Made by a program: the position numbers and the translations under genes. Shown one piece after another: positions 9,720 through 20,534 of a DNA stretch of 64,000 bases. The first letter of the stretch is position 1; each line of letters opens with the position of its first letter. Below the pieces are notes generated by a model that saw only the letters and a program-made list of their open reading frames with translations, was not told the DNA's origin and did no database searches. Source of the stretch: Gari tellinella (Eukaryota > Mollusca > Bivalvia > Cardiida > Psammobiidae); the NCBI GenBank assembly GCA_922989275.2, contig OV277868.1, positions 77,428,216 to 77,492,215 on the forward strand, read 5' to 3'.

Positions 9720-10793
9720 ACAAGAGCTCCATGGGGAATATTTCGCTCACCTGAGAATAGCTGACAAAATGGAGATACTGATTTATGTCCAGGAGGTGTC
9801 ATTTTGTACCCGAGGGGAATTATTAAATTTGAACAATCTTGATAGAGGACCTGTAGATGATGCTATGTGCCAACTATCTAAGATCAGGGTACTAGGGTTT
9901 AAGACAAGAATATTTTTATAAGTTTCCATTGACAAAATCTATTTTTAGCTCCTGAGACCTACATATGCAACAGACTGAAACCACTTGAACAAAATAGGTA
10001 AAGGACATCTAGAAGTGTCACCATGCCGAATATCAAAGCTCTGGCCATATTAGTTTCAGAGAAGAAAGACGTTTGAAAGTTTCACTATATAACTCTATGT
10101 AAAACTGTGACCCCCTGGACAGGGCCAAATTTGACCCAGGGGCATAATTTGAACAAACTTGGGAGAGGACCTGTAGATGATGCTATGTGCCAAATATCTA
10201 AGCTCTGGTCCTTGTAGTTTTTGACAATAATTTTTTTAAAGTTTTCATTGATAACAATCTATTTTTAGCTCCTGTGACCTAGATATGCAACCGACCAGAA
10301 CCATTTGAACAATATTGGTATAGGACATCTTGAAGTGTCACCATGCCAAATGTCAAAGCTCTGGCCATATTATTTTCAGAGGAGAAGACGTTTGAAAGTT
10401 CACTATATAACTCTATGTAAAACTGTGACCCCCGGGGCGGGGCCAATTTTGACTCCAGGGGCATTATTTGAACACATTTGATAGAGGACCTGTAGATGAT
10501 GCTATGTGCAAAATATCCAAGCTCTGGTCCTTGTAGTTTCAGGCATGAAGACTTTTTAAGATTTCCTTATTTTTTCACTTTGGTTGCCATGGCAACCAAA
10601 GTTCTACATTGTTTTTAATTCTTTGAACAATTTTGAAAGAGCTTGACTCAAGGAACATTCCTGTAAAGTTTGGTTCAAATCTGTCAAGCGGTATAGGAGG
10701 AAATGTCATTTGAAGCAATTGTTAACGACGATGGACGAGGCACGACGCACAACGCCGGACACAGGGTCATTTTAGCTCACCTTGAGCTAAAAA
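9720..10793 (+). repeat. Dispersed repeat family K inserted in N
   Basis: Starts ACAAGAGCTCCATGGGGA followed by TTTCGCTCACCTGAG. About three monomers contain GGCCAATTTTGACTCCAGGG, TATCTAAGCTCTGGTCCTTG and AACTCTATGTAAAACTGTGA. It ends with GACGGACG-like simple sequence and CTCACCTTGAGCTAAAAA. Function and class unknown. Confidence 0.7.
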
Positions 10794-11330
10794 TGACAGA
10801 ATTGTCCCTTTTTAACTTGAAATTTTGCTCTCTTTTTTCTTGGAACATGCCATTTTCTTTAAAAATATTCATGATATTGTCTTCAAATGTGGTACACAAC
10901 TACACATTATAATTGTGATGCTTGCAGACTCTACTTTAAGTTACATAACTCTTGAAAAAAAAGAAGACATAATTATTTCCCTTTATGATATTATCTTCAA
11001 ACTTGTTGTATAATATAAAAATAATGTTATGTTTTAACACTATTCCGCAATTTTAATAAAACAATTGACAGAATTATGCTCCTCTTTTATTTTAATTTAT
11101 TGGACATGCAATTTTCTTGAAGCCTAGTTATTATATTGTCTAAAAGTTTGAAACACGTACATTTATGTTATGTTGGTATGCGTTTCTCCAAGTTTCATTA
11201 CTCTTACACACTTGACAGAGTTATAGCCCTTTTCAACTTGAAATTTGCAGATTAACAAAGGAATATGAAGATCAAATTGTTACATGCTATTGTTGACATA
11301 AAGTGGGGTTTGTGACAAGGCAATTTGGAA
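10794..11330 (+). repeat. Dispersed repeat family N, right part
   Basis: Continues the monomers seen before 9719: CATGCCATTTTCTT, ATGATATTGTCTTCAAA and GCAGACTCTACTTTAAGTTA. This shows that K was inserted into an older N array. Confidence 0.65.
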
Positions 11331-11369
11331 TAGGGGTATCAATTACCTTGAGTGATAACTCTTGTTTAT

Positions 11370-11770
11370 ATTGCAAACAGTTTGAAGCCAGATCAGACGC
11401 CAGGTAATCCGGCGTCTGGTCAGGCTCAAACTGTATGCCACTCAGATTAACACAATAAATTTTATTGCAATGCATTTGCGATTAAGCAGGAAAAAATAAC
11501 GTTTTCTCCACTGCAATTTGGAAGGCGTACTGTTTTCCGGTTTAAACTGAACTAACCGCAAAGCAATTAAATGTAAAAAATGACATATTTCTGATTTTTT
11601 TTACTATTTATTCTTATCCGAGTTGCAAACCGTTTAGAGTCTGATAAGTCAGCGTGTTACTATGCGTCTGATCTGGCTAAAAACGGTTTGCAAAGGGAAT
11701 TATCGGTTAAGCATAGATGCGTTTACATGTATATAGAAAGAAAATATACATGTAACGTCTGTTCCCCTGT
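11370..11770. mobile_element. Two decayed family A-like copies
   Basis: The first (11370-11515) keeps ACAGTTTGAAGCCAGATCAG, CCGGCGTCTGGTCAGGCTCA and TTTTCTCCACTG. The second (about 11512-11770) keeps TTTCCGGTTTAAACTGAAC and GTCTGATCTGGCTAAAAACG. Ends are poorly preserved. Confidence 0.5.
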
Positions 11771-11858
11771 AGTAACAACATTAACTTTAAGCCTTTTTAG
11801 TGGAGGATTTATAGTATCAAAATGAAGACGTGTAGGGGCTAAAATGACGGAAGGTTTC

Positions 11859-12214
11859 TGGTGATTTCATGATGATTTATTCAAGCATCATTTTACAAAC
11901 AACCAAACTGGTTTCATGATCATTCAAGCATCAGTTTACAAAACAACCAAACTGATCTCATGATTATTCAAGTGTTAACAAAACAACCAAACTGATCTCA
12001 TGATTATTCAAACATCATTTTACAAAACAACCAAACTGATATCATGGTTATTCAAACATCATTTTACAAAACAACCAAACTGAATTCATGATTATTCGAA
12101 CATCATTTTACAAAACAACCAAACTGATTTCATGATTATTCAAACATCATTTTACAAAACAACCAAACTGATCTCATGATTATTCAAGCATCAGTTTACA
12201 AAACAACCTAACTG
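11859..12214 (+). repeat. 44-bp minisatellite
   Basis: About eight tandem units of 44 bp with consensus parts AACCAAACTGATTTCATGAT and TATTCAAACATCATTTTACA. Units differ by a few substitutions and occasional deletions. No coding role is visible. Confidence 0.85.
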
Positions 12215-12551
12215 ACGAATGTCAAAGTCCAAACATAAACAAAATTAACATATGAATTAACAAAACAACCAAATAAATATATGGCATGTACTGGCATGTA
12301 GTACAAGTATTTGTAATCCGTAAACACCGACGGACCAAAGGTATTCCATTCACAATTCTGACACGGTTAGTGAATCGTCCAGTAGCTTTTGTAAAGATTA
12401 CACAAGCGAGAACGCTATTTTATCAATAGGTGCGGCCTAGAAAGCGTGCATTCAGTGGACGAAAGCCTGTCACAATGTCGCATGCTTCAACTTTGTCCCT
12501 CACTTTATATATGTTTCTATAGTTATTATGAATTGCATTTCTTTATATGTA
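12215..12551. other. Unassigned spacer
   Basis: No gene or recognisable repeat between the 44-bp array and the TTAA element. Confidence 0.45.
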
Positions 12552-12678
12552 TTAAAGAGGCTCGCAACCGGATTTAGCATTAAAAATAGTAATTTGGAAA
12601 TATATGTCAAATGCTTATAAAAATGGGTAAGATTAAGTTTTGGATAATAAATTCTGTTAAAAAATGCATTTTAAAAAA

Positions 12679-13910
12679 ACAAGAGCACCGCAAGCCGGGC
12701 ACATTATACGCCCGTCAAATCGATCTTAGAATGTAGTCATACCAAAACCCTATCAAGGTAAAAGCAAAAGGGGAAGAACCCTGAAAGTTAGGGGTCATAT
12801 GCTGACCAAGTTTCAAAAGGATGGGAATAAATTTGTTTGAGAAAGAGAGCTACAAACAAAATATGCCCGTTTTTGACGATAAAAGGGGCATAACTCTTGA
12901 ATGTCAGGGGCAATCTTACTGGTTATGGAGCTTGACCGAGACATTATGGTCATACACATGCTGACAAAGTTTCAAAAGGATTGGAATAAATTTATTTAAT
13001 TTAGAGAGCGGACAAACTAAAAAATGCCCGTTTTTGACAAAATAAGGGGCATAACTCTTGAATGTCTAGGGCAATCCTGCTGGTTAAAGAACATAACCGA
13101 GACATTATGGTAATACACATGCTGACCAAGTTTCAAAAGGATTGGAATAAATTTGTTTGAGTTAGAGAGCGGACAAACTAAAAAATGCCCATTTTAGATG
13201 AAAAAAGGGGCATAACTCTTGATTGTCTGTGGCAATCTTGCTGGTTATGAAACATAACCGAGACATTATGGTCATACACATGCTGACCAAGTTTCAAAAG
13301 GCCTGAAATAAATTTGAGTGAGTTAGAGAGCGGACAAACTAAAATATGCCCGTTTTTTACGAAAAAAGGGGCATAACTCTTGAATGTCTGGGGCAATCCT
13401 GCTGGTTATCGAACTTGACCGAGATATTTTGGTCATACACATGCTGACAAAGTTTCAAAAGGATTATAATAAATTTGTTTGAGTAAAAGAGCGGACAAAC
13501 TAAAATATGCCCGTTTTTTACGAAAAAGGGGCATAACTCTTGAATGTCTGAGGCAATCCTGCTGGTTATCGAACTTGACCGAGATAATATGGTCATACAC
13601 ATGCTGACAAAGTATGAAAAGGATTAAAAAACATTTGTTTGAGTTAGAGAGCGGACAAACTAATATGCCCGTTTTTGACAAAAAAGGGGCATAACTCTTG
13701 AATATCTGGGTCAATCTTGCTGGTTATCGAACTTGACCGATATATTATGGTCATACACGTTCTGACCAAGTTTCAAAAGGATTAGACTGAATTTGTTTGA
13801 GTTAGAGAGCGGACATGAAAAAGTTAACGGACGGACAGACGGACAGACAGACGGACGGACGGACAGCGCCACGACATAATACGTCCCGTCTGAAGACGGG
13901 GATATAAAAA
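12679..13910 (+). repeat. Dispersed repeat family G
   Basis: Starts ACAAGAGCACCGCAAGCCGG, then about seven monomers of about 160 bp (GGGGCATAACTCTTGAATGT, GACCGAGACATTATGGTCAT, ACATGCTGACCAAGTTTCAA). It ends with GGACGGACAGACGG simple sequence and CCCGTCTGAAGACGGGG-TATAAAAA. A second copy lies at 61364-62765. Confidence 0.8.
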
Positions 13911-13917
13911 AGGAAGA

Positions 13918-14014
13918 AGCTCTGGTGGGATTCGAACCCGTGACCCTCCATCCTCCATGAGGAGACTAACATGAAAACAAAGGCAAACGCCTTAACCACG
14001 CGGCTACTGGGGCT
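13918..14014 (-). other. tRNA-like sequence (Ser/Leu type), probably a pseudogene
   Basis: On the minus strand the stretch begins AGAGCCCCAGTAGCCGCGTG and continues GTTAAGGCG, matching box A. GGGTTCGAATCCC matches box B. The spacing, with CTCCTCATGGAGG in between, fits a long variable arm. The acceptor ends do not pair well and the T stem has mismatches, so it is unlikely to be a working tRNA. It could be a tRNA pseudogene or a SINE head. Confidence 0.5.
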
Positions 14015-14317
14015 CTCTATCTATATGGTAGCGAATTAACGTACTTCACTGGTAGCGATTTATTTATACATATTCGGCTCGGGTTTATGTCTGAGCCCGT
14101 GTAGAGACGCAACAACAACTATACCGTTAGCTAACGCTATAGAAAAACGATGGAAAATATCTAAAAAAAACTAAGATTCGGGGACAATTCTTGAGACATT
14201 TTTTGGACTGATCATATTTTTTTAATGACAGAAGCCAAATAATGCCACAAATTTGCTTTTATTTGAGTATTTTATTTTATTTTGACAAGTACACCATCCG
14301 GTTGCGAGTCCCTTTAA

Positions 14318-14631
14318 CTGTTAATCAGTACGCAAGGATTTCAGAAATGATATCAACTAAAACAAACACAACCAATAATAATTAATTCCTATGATACCTG
14401 TTCTGAGTAGACAATCTACTTTCCGCAGTACATGTATTGCCTGCTCCGGACAGATACCAATTACTTTCAGTGAACTATTTAATCAGCTTCCACACTCAAT
14501 GCTCTTTCCTTGAAACTTACACAATGACTGGAATTTGAACCTTTTTCGTTTTATGTTAAGAAATATATGTATACAATTCCTCATGTTGTACCTAGTGTAT
14601 CTGAGATGAAAATAAAGATATTGTCTGGCTA
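14318..14631. other. Unassigned spacer
   Basis: No gene or repeat family recognised. Confidence 0.45.
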
Positions 14632-14885
14632 ACTGTTGAGAAGACGTTATTCTTTCCCAAATAAACGCGTTAAGGCTAAAAGTGTTATTTCCAATGCAAA
14701 CATATGTAGCATGATCATACGCTGGCTAAACTAGCGTCTAATCAGGCTCCAAACTATTTGCCAATCAAACTTGTAACACTTTGCGAAATTTCACATGCGA
14801 CATTCTGCTCAGACCAAAAGGTCGTCAGGAGATGTCTTTAAACGCCTTTATTGGGAACGAATGACGTCTTCTCAACTGTTAGTTA
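14632..14885 (-). mobile_element. Family A variant
   Basis: Ends are CTAACTGTTGAGAAGACGTT and GACGTCTTCTCAACTGTTAG, a variant terminus. The core hairpin is diverged (GCATGATCATACGCTGGC / CTAGCGTCTAATCAGGCTCC). Confidence 0.7.
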
Positions 14886-14897
14886 CTGCAAGTGGTT

Positions 14898-15095
14898 CAC
14901 AGTGGAGAAGAGATTATCCTTTCCCGTTTAAACGAATCTAAACGCAAACACAGTGAAAGGCATACAATGGCTGGTGATTGAAACAACGATTTATTTCTAT
15001 ATAAGTGGCAAACAGTTTATAGCCAGATAAAACGCCGGGTTACCCGGCGTCTTATCTGGCAAACACCTGTTTGCGATAGAAATAACAGGCGCATC
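14898..15095 (+). mobile_element. Family A, truncated
   Basis: CACAGTGGAGAAGAGATTAT and the hairpin AAAACGCCGGGTTACCCGGC are present. The right terminus is lost. Confidence 0.65.
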
Positions 15096-15828
15096 CATTG
15101 TTCCTTTACCGCTAATAAATGTAAACATACCCTTCTATTCTCATTTTCATAATTATAGCATACATTCATTTGAGGCAAGCACTTTTATCACAGATTTAAA
15201 ATGTCCTCACTTAAACTCTTCCTCTGCCAAATGTTACAAACTGCAATATGTGGCGTCTGACCTCATGTCCCAAGGTAATAAAGCGTTTGTGCTGTGTTTG
15301 AGATCGTTCTCTAGTTTTGGTTTCAGCAAAAGCTCAAATCTGACCAACGAAAGCTTGAGTACGATCTCAGTTTGAGTTGAGTCAAATATCGTTCTCAAGC
15401 GTTGGATTTGTCGGATTTGAGCGAAAGCTCATATCTGATCAAACATAAGATTTAGAGCGAGCTCAGACGCAAATCAAACGCGTTATAACATTGGACCCAG
15501 GGTCCAAAATATTTGACATTTGTATCAAAACGTCTTCTATGAAAAGTACACGAAAACGGGTTGGGCAAAAACTAGCAGATGGCACTCTTCAATTCATTGG
15601 TCCTTATTACAACATTCTTGCGTTTTTTACAATCAGTGCATATGGGAAGTGTACACTTGTCTTACGCAATGAATGTAGACCTTGATAAAAAGGTACTTGT
15701 GAGAGGCTTTTGAGAAGGGTCTGCACTGTTGGTAATTGTTCAAAATGTTGTTAAACACAACCCAAAATAGTCACATAGACCTTATTATTAATCGAAATTG
15801 TTCATTTGAAAATCAAGGGGCCCATGAG
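15096..15828. other. Non-coding stretch with palindromic GAGATCGTTCTC cluster
   Basis: Positions 15295-15480 contain repeated and inverted short motifs: TTTGAGATCGTTCTC, GAGTACGATCTCAGTTTGAG, ATCGTTCTCAAGCG, and GCAAAAGCTCAAATCTGACC against GCGAAAGCTCATATCTGATC. A 64-codon open frame at 15491-15685 has no recognisable motif. No gene is called. Confidence 0.45.
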
Positions 15829-16076
15829 TTAACCCTTTCACTCTCAATGAATCTTTAAAGCGCGTTTGTTAACAGTTTGGGTCCTGATCAGACGCCGCGT
15901 AACGCGGCGTCTGATCAGGAACCAAACTGTTTGACATTCTTATCGATATCTATTTAGTCTTACAACCTTAAATCTAACTTTGAAACTTGTCTTGCAGACA
16001 ACAATACTGAAGCAAACGACAATTAAACGGTGAAGGGGTAAAACACTCCCAAGTAATTTGATTATGAAAGGGTTAA
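15829..16076 (-). mobile_element. MITE family F (TTAA)
   Basis: Begins TTAACCCTTTCACTCTCAAT and ends TTATGAAAGGGTTAA. Its hairpin GACGCCGCGTAACGCGGCGTC is perfect within GGGTCCTGATCAG / CTGATCAGGAACC. Confidence 0.85.
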
Positions 16077-16309
16077 AGCAGACAATAACATGGCTTCAGA
16101 AGAGTAAAAGATACAAATCATAAAACTTTCCAAAAATATAACATATAACTATGTATAGAATAATTTTACTAACACTGTCTCGCATCCTAAAACCATTTTA
16201 CCCCTATAAACACACATTTTCCCGAATCTAATTATTCATGAGTTTGTCCTTCATCACAATGCTAGTTAAATATTAGTTTTAATTGCGTCACCGCTGTTAT
16301 TTAACAATT

Positions 16310-17557
16310 GTTTGAATTCTTTCAGAATGACGCTACTTAAACATTGATTCTTTACCTTTATTATGATGATAAAAGATAAATATTGGTTTTATTCCTTCAC
16401 TATGATGCTACCTAAATAGTTGGCTATATTCCTTCATTAAATGTTAAATACATGGAATTTATCTACTTCATTACGAGGCTTAATAAATATTATTGTAATT
16501 CCTTCAATACGATGCTAAATAGAATGTTAATATTGTTTTTATTCCTTCATCATAATACTGCTAAAATATTGGTTTTTATTCCTACAATACTATATTCTAA
16601 AAAGATATCGTTTTTGTTCCTTCATTATGATGCTACTGAAATATTGGGTTTTATTTCCTCACTACGATGCTCAATAAATATTGTTTTTTTATTTTATAGG
16701 ATGCTACATAAATAATGGTTTTTATTCCTTCACTACAAGGCTAAATAAATATTGTTTTAATTCCTTCACTACGATGCTTAACCCTTTCCCCCATATAAGC
16801 GACTTTTAGCGTGTTTAATTTATTCCTCCGCTGAAGAAAATAGTTCCAAATTATACCGTAATGAATATGTGTCATATTCAATACTTTGCTTATTCTAGCA
16901 GTTAATAGCTTAAAGCAGGCTGAAAGTAAAGCAGAATGCGCCTTATGGCGCATTCTGCTTTACTTTCAACCTGCTTTAAGTAGTCACATATCTTCAATAC
17001 TCGAAACAATGTTATCAGGTAAAGGGTTAACTAAAGTTCATCTTTGTTTTTATTCCTTCATTATGAGGCTACTAAAATATTGGTTTAATTTCTTCAATAC
17101 GGAGCAAAATAAAGGTCATTTTTATTATTTCATTACGGTGCCAAACAATATTGTTTTAATTCCTTCATTACGAAACTAAATAAATATTTTTTTAATTTCT
17201 TCACTACCAAGCTAAATAAATATTATTTATATTCCTTCATTATTATGCAACTTAAATATTAGTTTTTATTCCATCACTTCGGTGATAAAAATGTTTTTTA
17301 TTCCTTCATTATAATGCTACTTAAATATTGTTTTATTCCTTTACTACGATGCTAAATAAATGTCATTTTTACGATGCAAAACAAAAACTGTTTTAATTCC
17401 TTCACAACCATACTAATTATTGGTTTTTATTCCTTCACTAAGGTGTTAAATAAAAATTGTTTTTATTTCTTCATTATAATGCTACTTAAATATTGTTTTT
17501 ATGCCTTTATCATGATGCTACTTACTTATTGTTGACTACTGCGTCATAATGCTACTC
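16310..17557 (+). repeat. AT-rich tandem array, unit about 36 bp
   Basis: Many diverged units contain TTTTTATTCCTTCACTACGA followed by TGCTAAATAAATATTG. The array is interrupted by MITE I at 16778-17030. It resumes at 17937-18035 after a 359-bp insertion. Confidence 0.85.
16778..17030 (+). mobile_element. MITE family I (TTAA) inside the AT-rich array
   Basis: Runs TTAACCCTTTCCCCCATATA to GGTAAAGGGTTAA. Its hairpin GCGCCTTATGGCGC is flanked by AAAGCAGGCTGAAAGTAAAG and its inverse. Array units lie directly on both sides. Confidence 0.9.
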
Positions 17558-17936
17558 AAATATAGTGATTTTTCACAGTCACAGCCTGCCATCACACTTA
17601 AAGCATGATGCAGTTGAGACTCGATACCTCCAACTCGAGTCATTTCGAACATATCCGTGTTTCAGGGTTGACTATGGCTATGCAACATTTTGACATACGG
17701 GCAAGTTCGACTTTAGCAAGTTCGACTTTAGCGAGATCGAATTATCGAACGTCAACACATGAAATATCAATAGAATCGAGCCTTGACTGTAAATTGTAAT
17801 TTATATGAAAAGGAGAAGAATTTATATAAGTTTACTCAAACTTGTTTTCTAATCCTTATATTTATATGTGAAATTGTATGTTTTGTCATGACTGTATCTA
17901 TTTTGAAATAAAATACTGTTTAAACTAAATATAGTG
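17558..17936 (+). mobile_element. Insertion with 10-bp direct repeats, retrocopy-like
   Basis: The repeat AAATATAGTG at 17558-17567 and 17927-17936 brackets 359 bp unrelated to the surrounding array. The insert ends with TTTTGAAATAAAATACTG, an AATAAA signal about 20 bp from the junction, which suggests a reverse-transcribed RNA. The internal open frame 17605-17799 is not recognisable. It contains two copies of AAGTTCGACTTTAGC. Confidence 0.5.
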
Positions 17937-18300
17937 TTTTACTCTACCATCGTGGTGTTACTTAAACATTTTGTATTCCTTTATCATAATGGTAATTAAT
18001 TTTCTTCTTCATAATGCTACTTAAAATATTGCTTTGTCATTTATTATTTGCATATAACTTAAGCCCTGATTTAAAATTTCCTGTTCAAATTTCTGAATAT
18101 GAAAGACATTTGGTTTATTACGTGTGGTTTGAAAAATTAAATGCATGCATACAATTTTATGTTTCGCAACCTGACATTTTGAGAAGGTTAGGCTGGAACA
18201 AAGAGTTCCTAGAACGTTTTAAATATCACATAAACATAGTGAACACTTCAAATATGTAAATGAATGTGAACCGTGCCATGACAAAATCTTACATTGCATT
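17937..18300. other. End of AT-rich array and unassigned DNA
   Basis: Array-like units continue to about 18035. An 81-codon open frame at 18014-18259 (containing YERHLVYYVWFEKLNACIQF) has no family I recognise. It overlaps the array at its start, so I do not call it a gene. Confidence 0.4.
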
Positions 18301-18374
18301 GCAAACAGTGTAGATCATGGCAAGCCGCCGCGTCTTTTGACGCGACGGCTCGCCGTGATCTACTCTGTTTGGCA
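18301..18374. repeat. Hairpin cassette variant
   Basis: A stem of about 33 bp runs from GCAAACAGTGTAGATCATGG to CCGTGATCTACTCTGTTTGG. Its GC-rich tip is GCCGCCGCGTC / GACGCGACGGC. It has the same length and outer GCAAACAG as the other MITE hairpins but a different arm sequence. No terminal repeats were found around it. Confidence 0.7.
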
Positions 18375-19248
18375 CCAACAATCATCTAATGTATTTTGTA
18401 GTATTATATACTGTATTTGGTAGTGCAGACCTAATCAGATGCAGAGCCTGGGATGACAATGGTGCTTGGTCTTTGCAATGTTGCAATGATATAATGTGGA
18501 TTTTGTCATGACAGGGACCACTTGTTGTAGTTAAAGAAGATGGATGCGTATGGTAAAGTCATGATGATACAAGATGTGATTATTTGCGGTTTGAATGTTG
18601 ATATTAATGTTGGTATAATTATATGTACACGTGCATAAGTAAATCTGTTTAATAAGGCTTTAGAACGATGTATGGATGAATGAAATAGTATGTGTGTTTC
18701 CAACTAGTAAATCTCCTTATTCATATTCAGTAAGAATAATTTTATGTATTTTATTAACGCCGTCCACGGTAGTGGTCCTTATACAACTATGGCCAATACT
18801 TTTTGAAAGGTGAAGTCTTTGTAAAAAAAAAACTGCTTAGACTTCACTTTTCTATTAAATTATGTTCATGGTCAATCTTATTCGAATATCAAACACAATA
18901 GTTCCAAATATTTGAAAGTTATCTGACAAAACGTAAGTTGTACACAACATTATAGAGGCTTTTTTAGTGGAGACAAATAGTCAGTCTGCTAACCAACCTT
19001 GTTTATGTCAGGCATATTTAGATTTGTCAAAGCAACACGTGACAAGGTTCAATTATTACATGTTTTGAGTGACAATTTTGAGACACTTAATTTTTTCTTA
19101 AAACAAACAAGCAATTGCTAAAGATAGGACAAATGTAAAGTCAACCAGCTTTCTGCTGTATAACTGTCACATATACAAAATGTTCTTAGCGTGCTAATGA
19201 GCTTCTGCTTAAAACCAGTTTGACATGTAAGGAGAAAACAAGTACATG
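18375..19248. other. Unassigned non-coding stretch
   Basis: Nearly 0.9 kb with no gene, family repeat or long hairpin. A small inverted pair, GTGAAGTCT with AGACTTCAC, flanks an A-rich run near 18805-18850. Confidence 0.45.
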
Positions 19249-19482
19249 TACAGTAAAACCTCTCAATTACGACCACTAAAACAAAGGCTAATTGATTGTA
19301 ACAAAAGACATGTGACAGCTTAAAGCAAGGTAACAGTAAAACAGAAAGCTCCGGAGCTTTCTAAACAGAAGGCTCCTTTCGGAGCGTTCTGTTTTTCTGT
19401 CACCTTGCTTTAAGCAGGGACCTGTCAAGAAACCCTAATAATTGACAGATTTAAGTGGTCGTAATAGAGAGTTTTTACAATA
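19249..19482. mobile_element. MITE family C
   Basis: Ends are TACAGTAAAACCTCTCAATT and GGTCGTAATAGAGAGTTTTT. The central hairpin is built of AAAGCAAGGTAACAGTAAAA and its inverse, with GAAAGCTCC / GGAGCTTTC repeats at the tip. Confidence 0.8.
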
Positions 19483-19680
19483 AGGAACATGGAATGTTAT
19501 ACACGTATATGGCAATCTCGTATGCATCAACAATTCAAAAGAAATCTCATGGAAGGCCAATATATAGATAATTGCTCAATGCAGGATACAAATATATTCA
19601 AACGAAATAAAAAAGTACCACTCGTAAAGCATCGTGTGTACAACGGCGTTAGGCAAATTCTCAGCCGTCTTGGTCTCATT

Positions 19681-19871
19681 CAGGGCTCCAGATTAGAGTA
19701 GTTTTTCAAAAACTAAAATATCTGTTTCTCCATTAAACCCCATGGTGTCACTACTCATTAGAATCGGTTCTTCGAGACTATTCTAATGAGTAGTAACACT
19801 ATAAGGTTTAGTGCTGAAATGAGTGAGAAAATGTTGAATTTGTTCAGAAAACTCCCCCTTATCTGGAGTCC
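19681..19871 (+). mobile_element. MITE family J with 5-bp duplication
   Basis: CAGGGCTCCAGAT (19681) and CTTATCTGGAGTCCTG (ends about 19876) bracket the hairpin ACTCATTAGAATCG ... TTCTAATGAGTAGT. TCATT lies immediately outside both ends. The boundary may extend a few bases past the listed end. Confidence 0.75.
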
Positions 19872-19876
19872 TGTCA

Positions 19877-20304
19877 TTGACGCACTAGTGAAGGGGAAGT
19901 GGAATGGCATTCATTAATACCGAATACAGCCGCAGGTCCGCAATATGCGCACCGCTATTGTCAGGTTGTGGTCTACGCTGTGGGTGTGCATATAAGAAAC
20001 TGAGTTTTGTGACTTTTAGATGTCTATCTGTCTTTTTTAAGACATTACTTTGCAGAACTTACAACGAAATTATCATAGGGTTATGGTTGTGGTCAAAGTG
20101 TGTTAAAATGCTTTAATATTGTCTTATTAAAATGAAATGTCAAAGACTCATTCTGATAAATAAAGTATCTTACTTTTTACGGTGCGTTTTCATTTAGTTT
20201 GAGTATACAATATAAAACAAAAAGCTCCTTTGGTAGCTTTCTGAATAAGTTTCATCCTGCACTAAGGCTTTATGTATTTAATCGATAACGTGCTAAATGA
20301 TCGC
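19877..20304. other. Unassigned non-coding stretch
   Basis: No gene. A weak hairpin-cassette remnant (AAAAGCTCCTTTGGTAGCTT) lies near 20220. Confidence 0.45.
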
Positions 20305-20534
20305 TTAACCACATTCACTGCCTTACTCTGAGTACAATACTTACATGTATTAGCAAATAATTTGGATCCTGGTCAGAAGCCGCGTTACGCAGTGTCTTGT
20401 CAGAATCCAACATATTTGAAACTAAATCATATACTTCCTATATTAAAATACCTGAAATTTAAATTTGAGACACAAAAGCAGACCACGTTAATTTTCTTTA
20501 AAAACTGATGACGTCACGGCAGTGAATGAGTTAA
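20305..20534 (+). mobile_element. MITE family F2 (TTAA)
   Basis: Runs TTAACCACATTCACTGCCTT to GCAGTGAATGAGTTAA, sharing its right TTAA with the next copy. Carries a TGACGTCA palindrome near 20509 and a decayed core hairpin. Confidence 0.8.

Larger units (their letters stand above)
12552..14317. mobile_element. TTAA-flanked element holding G and a tRNA-like sequence
   Basis: Left end TTAAAGAGGCTCGCAACCGG is mirrored by CCGGTTGCGAGTCCCTTTAA at the right, so the outer shell is an inverted-repeat element with TTAA ends. Inside lie repeat G (12679-13910) and a tRNA-like sequence (13918-14014). No transposase is visible, so the shell is probably non-autonomous. Confidence 0.65.

Noticed and set aside
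13918..14014. Functional tRNA gene
   Set aside because: Boxes A and B match, but the acceptor and T stems do not pair properly, so I list it only as tRNA-like.
18014..18259. 81-codon open frame with some non-repetitive peptide
   Set aside because: It begins in the AT-rich array, has no recognised family, and no splice or expression signal can be judged from sequence alone.
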